Source: Mermis nigrescens
Taxonomy: Eukaryota > Nematoda > Enoplea > Mermithida > Mermithidae
Length of the DNA stretch: 64,000 nucleotides
Assembly (NCBI GenBank): GCA_036768485.1
Contig: JAVLUZ010000154.1
Location: forward strand, 44,887,458-44,951,457
Direction: 5' to 3'
Shown here: positions 1 through 11,600 of the stretch, piece after piece
Position numbering within the stretch: the first letter of the stretch is position 1
How the letters are laid out: each line of letters starts with the position of its first letter
Position numbers and translations under genes: made by a program
The notes under the pieces: generated by a model
Database searches by the model: none
Seen by the model: only the letters and a program-made list of their open reading frames with translations
Told to the model about the DNA's origin: nothing

Positions 1-119
1 AACGATGCTCCTCGCTTATGAACCATTCAGTTTTAATTTGCCACGCCAAACAACTTATTAAGAAATTTAGGTGGGCTTGATGATTAATTAATTATTATTT
101 AATTTAAAATTTAAAATCT

Positions 120-320
120 AAAGTCCGGTTATTTTCAGAAGGGGCAGACATACTACTTATTTTCAATTTTTGGCCAACAAAGGCAAAAAACATAAAAATG
201 GTTAAAAACGCAAGTTTTTGCTATAAATTTGGGGAGGTCAAAATTTTTCTGACACTAGATGGAAGACCAACTTGGGATCCCTCATTTCCCTATTACGATC
301 CATGTTATGCTTCGATTCGA
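120..320. repeat. family J dispersed repeat, degenerate copy
   Basis: This stretch resembles copies near 14329-14560, 27921-28140 and 29394-29633: a run ending in caaaattttctgac, then a C-rich segment, ending near an ATG-containing terminus. Borders are vague and no target duplication was found. It lies just downstream of the kinase exon 2 donor on the minus strand. Confidence 0.4.
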
Positions 321-462
321 TATGAAGCTATCCGTCCACGTATTCCAAATATACACCTATTACATACATAAATATCATGAAAAGACTAGGCTAATAGTTA
401 AGCGCTAAAAAGTTGAAACAAAAAATTTTATACGGAACCCTACACAAATTACAAAGACGAAC

Positions 463-3400
463 TTTATGTCCCTGTGAAGAAAACCGACGGTATGTAAGTC
501 TTCAATAGCTTCCAAAGCTTGAAAAGCAAATATTGCCACAGAAAGAAAATCCAACTTTTCGTTGGGCAATATTTTTCGCACTGCAGACAAATTAGCGCCC
601 AATCTGATCATTACAACGAATTCTATAGAATTAACATGGGACGTCTTCAAGCATCCATTATCTAACCACCTTGGTATATGGCGGCCTTTTCCAGCATCGT
701 GCATTTCCCGCATAATGGCTGCCTCGAGACTCATGCGACCACCATATTGAATGGTATGAAACATTTCTATCTTCAAAGCGTAGAACGTCTGCATGAGCAT
801 AAAGCATATGGTCAAAAAATTACAAAGGGGCAAGAAATTTTTTGACGCTTCTCATCACACTCTATTCACGACATCAAAACCGCGAAAAAATGAAAATTTT
901 CAACGGGTTTGCGGGAACAAGTGTCAGGGTCTAAAGGCCCCAGAGTAGAAAAATGGAAAATGTTGTGGGGGGAAATGAGGCAAAACGAAGGTCAAAAACG
1001 GATGAAAATTGAAGATTTTTTAAAAGCGCTTTAAATTGATCAAAAATGTGTAATAAAGTGGTTTTAAGGCTATTTTAGCGCTTATACCAGTTTTTGAGGT
1101 AATATTGGCCCAAAAAAGCCCAATTCTTGACCCACAGACCGGCTGACCCTCCAGACCAGCTCTGCTATGTATCTGTTGTCTTGATCCCACGCCCTCCAGA
1201 CCACCCAGAATGGAAAAATGGAGAATATTCTTGATACAATGAGGCAAAATGAAGGTCAAAAATGAATGAAACTTGAAATTTTTTTCCAAAAATTAACCTG
1301 AAATTGTGTGGTAACGTCGTTTCAACGCTATTTTAGCACTCATACCAGTTTTTGAAAACATTTTGGTCCAAAAAAGCTCAATTGTTGACCCCCAGACCGG
1401 CTGACCCCACAGATCGGTAATGTTGTGCACCTATGGTCTAGAGACCCGCTCGAGAACCCGACGAAAACATAAAAATCGATAGACCATTGCATTGAATTTT
1501 TTGTGCTATTTTTGAAGATTTTCCCCATCGCACCCCGCACAATTTGGCTGCTGCTCATCTATTGATGACCAAATGTCCAAATAAAATTTGGGATCGTGAC
1601 TAAATCATTTTAATATGAGCCATTCACTTTATTCGAAAAAATTTCCATAACTGATTCTCGCTATAACATGACGACAGCCAATTTTAGTGTCTTATTGGGC
1701 AAATCCAGTAATCGATAGTGATGTTTGATCTGCCTGTTCTCAAAACAAACGTTGCTGACCACCATACGTGATTTAGCCCAAGGTGAAAAATACCTTTTTC
1801 ACAATAAGTTTCTTCTAGCTAAAAACTTTCATTCTTTCTAACACTGCCATGAAGGCCATCTCTTTTTGAAATTTTCGATGAAAAAATCTCGAAATAAGAA
1901 AATTGACGCTTTTAAACGGGAATCAGAGTCACTGATTTCAAAAGTCGTATCGTTTTTATGAGTATTTTGTTTCATATTTGTTCACACGATACTGAATGAC
2001 GTTTATCGGTAAATAATCATATGCTTGTGTAGGTTACCTACAGAGTTATTGTACCTATATCATCAGTTTACTGTCGGCTATTTCTACGTCATACATAGAT
2101 AATGCAGCATGAAAATTACAAGTGAAATAGCCCAAGCATTTTTTTCTAAAATGAATTTTAAAAGCATGAAATGACGTTAAAAACGTTTACAATGTCTGAA
2201 GTTACTTTTTTCTAGAACATGAAGCAAAAATTTTTCACGAAATGCAAGTTTTAAAGTATAAGTATTGTCACAAAATGACTATTAGGGACAAAGTGGGGAT
2301 AAATTTTTGTACTTTTGAGCTAAAACACACTTAGAATATTTTAAACAGCATAAATTTTTGAATTTCGAAAATTAGTAATTTTGTAGGGAATCAATCAGCA
2401 AATCCTGCGTTCATTTTTCCCACTCCCACGCAACCGAGGATTCACATACAAAGTCTAAACTAGACCCCAGAATAGAAAATAAAAACAAAATTTTATGGAA
2501 AAATAAGGTAAAATGAGGGCCAAAAATAAATAAATAAATAAATTCTGCAAAGTTGCTTATAACTGACGAAAATTATGGATTACATGCAGGCCCGTATCCA
2601 AGATTTTGTTTCGAGGGAGGCAAAACCAAAATTTTTTTAAAACATAAGGTAAAAATGCCGTTTTAAGACCACTAGAGCTGTAAACTTTGTAAATTTTGCA
2701 ACCCTCTTGCATTAAATGTGGTGAGAATCATAGGTGGGCGACACCAAAGCTCTGGAGGGTGCAAGATTTTTTCAAAGGTTAAAAAATGGCCTTAAAAATG
2801 GTCGTATGGCGAAAAAACACAATTTTTCAATGTTTCTCATCGAGAAAAAAACAAAAAAAAATTCAAAAATTGAATTCTGGGGTAGGCATTTTGGTTTCTG
2901 GGGGTATTTTGATTTCTAGGGGGTTGCATACCCCGCAAACTCCCCACGCCCAAGTATGGTGAGAATCCAATGGTGTACAAAAGACTAAAAACGGAGTGTT
3001 TAAAACGCGCATTTGTGGCTACATAGACTCCAATTGTAATTTTGAAATTCGGCGAAAATTTTCTGCGATTTTTGGCTAAAAAAATAAAGTAAAGGAAAAA
3101 ATCGTTCTCATACATACATATTTCGTTTCGGGGGAGCACGTGCCCCCTACCCGAGGAAAAAATCGTTCTCACACATACATATTTCGTTTCGGGGGAGCAC
3201 GTGCCCCCTACCCCCCTCAAAAAATACTCCCAGTCTGACCCAAAAGACGACAATGCTGTACATCCAGCTCCAAATCCAGATCGCGTAGAACCCGTAACTT
3301 TCATTTCGCTATCATATGACAATATCCGATCGCTCAGGTTACTATAAACAGAGATTTCCTACCTACCCTTAAATAATGTAATATTTGTGTAGCCAGGTAT

Positions 3401-3600
3401 ACCTTACTATCGCTTGATTCACCGTCAACCTCTACAACTTCGAAGACCTTTCCGTAGGCTCCTTTCCCTATTAGATGTTTGATCTGCCACTTATCGTTTA
3501 CTATGCTGCCTTCCACCAGAAAGCTTTCAGCATCCGTTCGGTGTGATGAAGTAGTACAAGAGGCGCTAAAATCGCAAGTGCAAGTGCAGCAGTTTCCCAT
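463..3600 (-). CDS. TTBK-like (CK1-group) protein kinase, N-terminal part, two exons, incomplete
   Basis: Exon 1 is 3600-3403 (ATG at 3600, 66 aa, donor GTATAC); exon 2 is 788-463 (acceptor ATGCAG; 108 codons plus two bases of a split Lys; weak donor GTTCGT). Phases agree (0 into 0). What I see: glycine loop GKGAYGKV at residues 45-52, beta-3 ALKIE with Lys72, helix-C LEAAIMRE with Glu88, a hinge region VVMIRLGANL, then HTVGFLHRDIK with the catalytic Asp at 173. The order and wording fit the tau-tubulin kinase branch of the CK1 group, which phosphorylates Ser/Thr. The start MGNCCTCTC resembles an N-myristoylation plus palmitoylation signal, so membrane anchoring is inferred; this is unusual for CK1-like kinases. 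The DFG motif and C-lobe lie beyond the left edge. Intron 1 (2.6 kb) holds repeats. Upstream of the start is a cluster of short inverted-repeat elements. It could instead be another CK1-like kinase. Confidence 0.85.
920..1440. repeat. two tandem copies of repeat family C
   Basis: Positions 920-1175 and 1197-1440 are diverged copies of one roughly 250-base unit: an 'agaatggaaaaatgg' start, 'gaggcaaaa.gaaggtcaaaaa' in the middle, a 'ctattttagc.cttataccagtttttga' stretch, and a C-rich end with 'ccagaccggctgacc'. The second ends GTGCACCTATGG. A clean single copy with an 8-bp duplication is at 54010-54286. Both copies lie in kinase intron 1. Confidence 0.6.
2729..2958 (+). mobile_element. family B hAT-type MITE, complete
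   Basis: 230 bases, ends CATAGGTGGGC and CCCAAGTATG, flanked by a perfect 8-bp duplication GTGAGAAT (2721-2728 and 2959-2966). The inside carries the family hallmarks: ctggagggtgcaagattttt, a gtatggcgaaaaaa block, and a C/G-rich far end. Non-coding. It lies in intron 1 of the kinase gene. Confidence 0.85.
3110..3220 (+). repeat. short tandem duplication
   Basis: A block beginning aaaaaatcgttctca and containing acatacatatttcgtttc and gggggagcacgtgcccc occurs twice in succession (about 3096-3152 and 3153-3213) with only one or two differences. GGGGGAGCACGTGCCCC is close to palindromic. Apparently a recent local duplication inside a repeat in kinase intron 1. Confidence 0.7.
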
Positions 3601-3725
3601 GCTCCTTGGAAGGTCTCGAAAGTTTTAAACTGCGTTGGTCTTAAGTGCAAATAAAAATATTTTAAACTGTCTATTTCACGGAACGTTTGTACATATGTAT
3701 GTATGTACGAAGGAAAATCAATTTT

Positions 3726-4115
3726 TATAGTCTCTGCTTCCTTTGTGCTTTTCGTTTGAATTTTGTTGCAAGAATCAGGCTACAAAAGTGGCTTAAAATG
3801 TTGATGCAGTAATGCGGTTTAGCAGTGGTATATAAGTACGTCTCCATATAAGTCGATATACTGTAGAATATCATATTTATCGTATTATAGTTCGTTTCAT
3901 TCAACTCTGAGGTTTTTGAAACAATTTAAAGTGCGTACGAAAGTGTTTTAAAGTAACAGTATAGCTGTGATATTCTACAGTATATCAAGTTATGGTGAGA
4001 CACTTGCTATCGCCAAATCGCATTACTGCATCAAAAATTTAAATCGCTTTTGTAGCCCGATTCATGCGGAGTTAATTCAAAAGATAACCGGAAAGTTAAA
4101 TGAAACAGACTATAG
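3726..4115. mobile_element. compound family A1 MITE upstream of the kinase start
   Basis: The part 3885-4115 is an almost complete A1 element, with ends like TATAGTTCGTTTCATTCAACT and AAAGTTAAATGAAACAGACTATAG and an internal ctacagtatat palindrome. The part 3726-3884 is the left half of a second copy. Intact relatives are at 62055-62278 and 58611-58841. It begins about 125 bases upstream of the kinase ATG, so it may contain promoter sequence of that gene. TA insertion sites fit a Tc1/mariner-type origin. Confidence 0.7.
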
Positions 4116-4145
4116 TTTAATACGCTTTTGAAGCCTCTTTAAAAT

Positions 4146-4298
4146 TTTTTAAAAACCTTGTGGTTTGAAATTTTTTTCATCTCCGACAATAACAAGCTGA
4201 CAGATTGCGATAATAGCATTAATCTGATATATAATTATTGTAACCCTCGGCTTGCTGTCGATAAAAATTCTTAGAACTTATGTGAAACAGACTATAGT
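4146..4298. mobile_element. family A2 MITE, left end eroded
   Basis: The right end is CTTATGTGAAACAGACTATAG; the body has 'ctccgacaataa', 'gacagattgcgat', 'aattattgtaaccctcggcttgctg' and 'gataaaaattctta' in the same order as copies at 57339-57509, 59158-59330 and 61376-61552. Non-coding. Confidence 0.7.
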
Positions 4299-5606
4299 TT
4301 GTTAACTATTGCATCACGATGACCTGACGGCTGATTTATACAATCTGCAGTTTACAAGCTACATATGCTCTACGTGTAGGTAATTTATAAACCATGTCAA
4401 CGCAGAGAACTGTATAGTTTACATCTGGAAATCTGAAAGACGTACGTACACACCTACAGTTATGAGACAGACTGATGCAGGTATACCATACATGTGCAGC
4501 AAAACAACTATGGAGTATGATGAAGCAAAATTGCTAAGAACTTATTATGGGGCTTCTCCGTTTCTAATGTAAAATTGAAGTGATGATTGCATCAGCGTGC
4601 TCGCAACGAAAGGCTTAATAGCAGAACCTGCAGGTTTTACCTGCCACAATGCGAACGGCACTTCGCGAAAACTTTTGCATGAAAAATAAGTTATAATGCC
4701 CGAAGTCCGTACAGAAAATTGTTAATCTACATTAATGGGATTCCGCATCCCGCGCAACATCGAATATTAGCGCAGAGGAAATGTTTTCGTGTGTGCTCGC
4801 TATTCCGAGCTATAAATAAACCTTTCTCAAACTTCTGTTTTGCGATTATTCTATGAACTTTCTCTATATGCTTCCCAAAGTATTGCATTACATTTTTCTT
4901 TTTATGCAAACGAGATTAAAATGTCGTTTATTACAGGAAAAACAAAACCCAATAGACTGAAAACAACTAAGGTTGCGTAAAATGTGCAGTTAGTTTCAAG
5001 AAAACGCGAGCCTGTCAGCAATCAACATCATAGCCACGAAAAAAAACATTCTTACGGGCAACATTAAGACGTAAAAGAATGTTTCCATTAAAACGCCATT
5101 TTAATAATATTACATTACATAGATGCAAATACAATTCGTGTAACAAATCTACGAATTTAAACGACACCATAATAACAGTCGGTATAGCGAAAGAATGGGA
5201 CACCGAGACAGAAAAATGCGACGAAGGTCGAAAAAAGATTACAATGTAGATATGTCACTGAAGGAGTATGACAAGCGTACATGGGCGCGAGGAAGTTTGG
5301 GGGTTTAGACCCTGGGGTTCCAAAACCCCAGGATACGATAGACCCCGGAATTTGATTTTTGGCGCTTTTCGTCGATTTCGCCCCCAACAGACTTCTAAAA
5401 TTTGGTTGCCGTCCTTGTAAGACGACAAGTGATGACAAAACACCATTTTTTTAAAATATTAAAATGTAAATACTAGTGAAGCAGAGGCATGCGTCATTAA
5501 AATAGAATATAATATTAAAGTTGAATAAATATTACAGGAATTCTAATCAGCCCGGCAATTCATTCAGTGCTAAATTTCAATTACAAGAATCCATCACCGC
5601 AATGTA

Positions 5607-8600
5607 TCAAGCTTCAATTTTACTCTTCTTTTCCCCTGTATTTTCGTAAGGAGGAGGCGGAGTTTCGGATATCGGCTGAGCCTTGTAATCGCTGGTCTTT
5701 ATTATCATCGGGGCTTTATCCGAAGCCGTAAACGGCGGAGTAGTGTAATACACGTTTTCAACGCCGCCTTTGCCAAACTGGAATGAATTGAAATAAATAG
5801 ATACATAAAATTAAGATAAATTTAATAAATAAGCGTAAAATCCGAATTTAATAAAACGGTCAACACATATCCACCATACCTGGGCGGGGGGGGGGGTTTG
5901 GAAGGTATGCAACCCCCAGATACCAAAATACCCCCAGAAACCAAAATACCCCACCCAGAATTCAACTTTTGGAATGTTTTCTGTTTTTTCGCAATTTTTT
6001 GATGCCAATGGATAATGCTCGATGAGAAACGTTGAAAATGGTGCTTTTTTCGCCATACCACCATGTTTAAGGCCATTTTTTGACCTTTGAAAAAATCTTG
6101 CACCCCCCCCTCCCCAACTTTGGTGCCGCCCACCTATGATAATCACTGGTTAAGTGCCGAAGAAGAAGAGCAGACAGGATTGTGATCAAGCATGGGCATG
6201 AGATTTGGGGTTAGAACCATGCTTGGGCAGCGATCGAATTTTGGTGGTCTGGATGGGGCAAAAGCATACATGTAGCAACAGGGAAGATGAGGTAGCCCCC
6301 ATCCCCGAAGCCAAAAAAATTTGCGACCCCCTCCATTTTTTGGAAAAAATCGAATTTTTTGGCCAGAAATTGGAGGTCATTTACCACCTCCTCCATAAAA
6401 TGGCTAGGGACCCCACCCAAAATTTTGACCGTTAAACATTTGTACAAAAGTAAAATAAAATCGCAAAAAAACATGCCAAAACTTAAATTTCGAGGATTAA
6501 CTATAATCTGTGAGGACATTTTGAACTCTGGGGTCTATAAAAACCAACCCCCGCACGCTCACGTACAGGCTTGGCCAAAAGTTTGCTGCAATTTAACCAA
6601 ATCTTGCAGTCAACGGCTTGTCTAGTACTCATATTAGGGGAGAATTAAACTTTTGGGCAAGCCTGTATATTTAGAACCCTCTATAGTGTGTTTCACGAGA
6701 CCTTGTGCATAGATCACGTTTCTTGAGACAATGTAAACCGATTACAAACGCGTTTTAAATTGAAGCAACATTCATGATACTGTGCATAGCAATTGACAAG
6801 CATATGAAGTTTTGTTATGCAAAATTTTATTACAGTAAGCTGCTTAGAAATTACTTTTGTAGCTGCTCTCTAAACAGCTGAGAATGGACTTTCATACACA
6901 AGGTTCCGTGAAAAAGACTATAGAATCCGGCAGATCCATATAATAAATTTTTGGCGGTTTTTTCGCGATTTTTATCTCATCTTGATTTTATTTTAACTTA
7001 GATTTTATATTTTATTACTTCAGTCTGTACTGAAGTCTTGGTCCCAACCCCGGCTCCTGAAAATTGTAAGATTCCTCTTGGATGCAAAATTTTACATTCG
7101 ATACTGATTAATTCAAATAAGTAAGCTGAACACTAAGCAAATTAGCAAAAAGAAACTGAACTTAGTTCCCTCAGTCACACTTTTATGTTTTTAGATGTCA
7201 ACAAACTAAAGCATTTATTTTTTAAATAATAAAACTGATGGACTCTGTACTAATTTCAATCAATGAAGCCAACAAGTCTGCACGTAACAAAAATCATTTG
7301 CTGAATGTGCCGAGTTTATAGCTTTCAGTTACAGTTGTATTCGCTGCATAGCATTTACGATGTGAGGTCAGCCTGGGTTACACACGTTCCCATAGGGGGT
7401 GAGGGGGTATTACCCCCACCTCAGGGTCCGAGACTTGAATCACTGTCATATGATTTTGAGCTATCAAACATTCTCTGCAATGATTTTTGGGTACAAAAGC
7501 AGCGTAGATGTTGAAAATTTTTCGGCGCTTCGCGCCGACTAGTACATTTCTGTTTTGTTTACCCATAAAATACCTAGAATGAAGTTAAAATGATCTGAAA
7601 AGTCAACATTTTCGATGAATTTTTATATTTTCTACTTACAAGAGTGACGAAACTAGTCAGAATGGGACAAAAAAGTAGTTAAAAATACAGTTTTTCACAT
7701 TAAAACATGCTATATAGGATGTTTTAGCCATTTTTCTTATTTGACCTGCAAAAATGGCTAGAACTCAAAATTTAGTGGTCTCAAAATTTGGGATTTCACC
7801 CCCCCTTAACTTTCGACCTTGGGAAACTATGCTGGGTTAGTAGAGCGTTTTCCACCTATGTGAAAAGATTTTGAAAATTGGCAGAAAAGTTTAAAAAACT
7901 GGTCGATTTCAATCATTTTCACAAAAAACCCTTCACTTTTGTCCGTTTTTGATTTTAATTTCACAGAAAATTCGCCCTTTGTCCTAAACTCCCACAAGCA
8001 CGTCTGCTTACAGCTTCAGCAGATGAGGGAGCAGTTCACTATATATTTCACTACATTAAATATCCATTAAAAATCGACTTTTTCCATACAATGCCCCATG
8101 AAGTTCTAAATTACATTAGTTTATTTCAAGAACAACCACTTGCTTATTTAAAAAGCTAACAAACTAAGTGGAGAAAGCAACAATGCAATCCTTAACAACC
8201 TGCAAGCATTCACTATGAGAAAGATGAATGTATGATCTTACTTTGAGTAAAGACGCTATGCGTAGAGAATGAAATTAATTGTATTTATTATCATATTATC
8301 TCTATTATTATTATTATTATTGTTATTATTATTATTACTATTATTACTATAATATCATTTTTATCACTATTATTGTGATATGTGTCACGAATAAAAGCTG
8401 GGCACATATATAACACAACTAATACCAGCATGAGGGATCACATGACCACATTATATGGCATATTTCTAGGCCCCGGTAAAAAAGGCGGCCCGGTACAGCT
8501 ATACTTCAGTCTCCATTTTTGATTGAAAATTCAAATTGTACGATTAAGATCAAGCGACATTTTCAATCAAATTCAAAAAGGATGGGAAAAGGAGAAATGA

Positions 8601-11600
8601 CATACAACCGATAAAGGTTTAAGGGAAGCGAGTATATGCAATTGAAGACGAAAATTGTAAGCTACGCTAATCTGGGAAGCAATGGCTCTACCGTGGGAGT
8701 CGAGCAAGAAACTGATTAAATATGGAAAAGGAACCCGATTTTTCATTTACAAACAGGGATATAGCCCAAATTTGGATAAAAAATGGAAATATACCAAAAA
8801 GCGGGTTCTTAGCGAAAGACTGTGTATTAAAAACCGAATTTTCGACCGGATAACTAGCTAAGAAACGGAACTAGAAATAAAACGCGCTAAGCCGCCTTAT
8901 AACCTACATTACATATAGGGAAACCGACCATACATGTGCATAGGGTCAGGTGGGGGTCAAGTGACTTGAGGCTGGGTAGTCGACCAACCACGGACCACGC
9001 AAAGCAAAATAAGGCCAACCACGCAAAAATTTGAGAAGAACCACGTAAAAATTCGAAAATAAGACAAAAACTTTCAAAATTTGTAAAATGAACTTTGGTC
9101 CAATGCTAAGTTTACGTGGTTGGTAGCCAACCACGATGCTTTCCTGTTAGCTAGTCCATTTTCTATAGTTTTACATACCACACAACCTTATGATTCTTTT
9201 TAGTCAACAACATTTTTAACATTGTTGGCTAGCCAATTACATGCTAGCCACATTGTTAATTAAGCCGTTTTTAGAAAAGCACGACCAACCACGTAATTGA
9301 ATTAATTATGTGCTGCTGTGCCCAGCCAACAACGTAGTTGCTTATTGTTGTTGACCAACACAAAACACATGTAAATTGATTTATTTTGATATGTGATTGC
9401 ATATTTTTTCATCATATTGGTGTAATTCATGAAACTGTAGTACAGATATATTATTTTGGGTAAAATATATGAATGTGATATTTGTCGTATAACCATAGTC
9501 TATAGACAAAATAGATCAATAATGTGCCCAAAAATTGTCCCTGAAAAATGGCACTGCTGTTCTGGGCATTCTGAGCAACTACGCAAGCCTGTGATGGTCA
9601 CTTGAACCTGGGAAAAATGAGTGTGCCCATGTATGAAACCGATTAATTTGTGCACAGCATATCACTTATGTATAATGCAAGCTATTCAATGGTCCTGCTA
9701 CAGAACATTAGATTTTTGAGCTGATGGTTTTAAGCCGAAAAAAACAGATTAGAGCAAAAGCAGTACATTAATATTCTGTAGACGGCGTCGAGGCGACGAG
9801 CGCATAATAGCCAAGCAAATCCAGATCATACTGATCACACTGAGCATCAAAGCCATGAAAAGCATCCAACGCGTGATGTAGGACAGGCGCCTGACTCTGC
9901 GGCCGACGCAAGCCAACCAATCATCGTCGACTGGAAAAATCGATAAATGATGTTTTTCGAAAATGATTATCAATATCGTGAAATGCCGATATTTTGTCTC
10001 CTAGCTTCTTATAGAAATGGATTTAAACTACATAGGACCGTACTCGGGCAGAAGCAAAATTCTTAGGGTCTGATGGGCCAAATTGCCAAAAATAGCACTA
10101 CAAATTTAATTCTGGGGGTTTATAGATTTTAGGGTCTTTCAGATTTTAGGGGTTTCGGACTTTGGACTCCACGACTTCCATGACAATCATATGCAACTTT
10201 ACAGCATGAATTCTGAAAGGTCAGCCCCGGAAAATGTTTTAAAAAGCGCCTTTCGGGCTTAAAACTCATGCTTACGCGTCAAAAACACTTTTTTTACGTT
10301 TAAGACGGAGCGCGCTCTTTCTACATAATGAATTCATAAAAAACCGAAAAAAATTTAAGTAAATTGGACAAAATATATTTTAAAAAAGAAAATTTGATAC
10401 TTTTGAGTTAGAACATAGCTGAAACGCTCAAAAAAGCAAATTGTCTAACGGAAAATCGAACAATTCTGGGAGTCAACAGCCATTTGCACGGAGTCGCAGC
10501 CTTTCTGCGGGGTGAACCCCCAAGAACACGTATGCGTGCGAATTTAATCCATTCAAACAAATAAGATTCATAAAATTTGGCAAAATCATGTCATACACTT
10601 ATTCTTCAGAAATCCTAACAGAACACACAGATTTGAATTAAATTTAGACTTTTTGACTGAGATTTCACCATACCTAGGCGTGGGAGGGAAGAGTTAGGGG
10701 GTATGCACCCCCGCCCGAGAAACCAAAATACCCCTCCAGAATGCAATGTTTGATATTTTTTGTTTTATCGCAATTTATTGATGCCAATGGATAGTGCTCG
10801 ATGAGAAACGTTGAAAAATGGTGTTTTTCGCCATACCACCATTTTTAAGGCCATAATTTTTCTAATTTTTCAATTTTTTCATGATCAGAATTTCACCCGC
10901 GTACATCAAAGATTCCTACCGTATACTCCGACTGGTGGCGACGGTTCGTGCGGTGAAAAATCCTTGATAACCGTACTGTCCTCGGCGGTCGATTTGGAAG
11001 GCGCCAGTCCCCCCATGGGCAACATATGTACAATAATGATCGGCTGTCCATCCTCGTCCGTATTTCCTACCACAGGCGAATCGGCCGTTTGTTCAGCATC
11101 TACGACAGACAGTTCTCACAAACGTACATATTTCCATATAAGCATACACGGGCAGGGACCAAATACTGGGGGAAGTGAAACCCCAAAAACATGCCAAAAA
11201 TTCCAATTCTAGAGGTCTATCGATTTTGGGAGGTATTAACCACAACCCGCTGAGCCCACATGTGCTTACAAGCATACGTGCCCCCAAAAGAGGTTTCAAC
11301 CCCTCCCAAAATCTTTTCACCGTTTGAAATTTATAATTTTCGACAAAAATCGATGAAAAGTGGCTATTTTAAACGATTTCAGCGAAAAATAGCATTAACC
11401 TAAAATAAAGTTTTTGGATAGATAAAAAAATAAAATAAAACCAGGCACGACGCGCACATTATATACAAATGCAGGCAGAGAGAAGGACGGGTAATAAATG
11501 CACAAGGTCAGGATCGGCAGGGATATGAAATCGCAGAAATTCCAAACCAATAAATCTAGTGCAAACCATTTCTTGCAAGTCAAACGACGAAAATGTTAAA

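Noticed and set aside
241..345. Minus-strand peptides resembling the kinase C-lobe (RGRIASYRIEA and HNMDRNREMRD)
   Set aside because: They are in different frames and the second falls in a stretch shared with family J repeats (compare 14329-14560 and 28050-28140), so the likeness to a kinase activation segment is probably chance.
3252..3322. SEMKVTGS as the kinase beta-3 strand
   Set aside because: Exon 2 at 463-788 supplies a much better ALKIE with correct phase and spacing.
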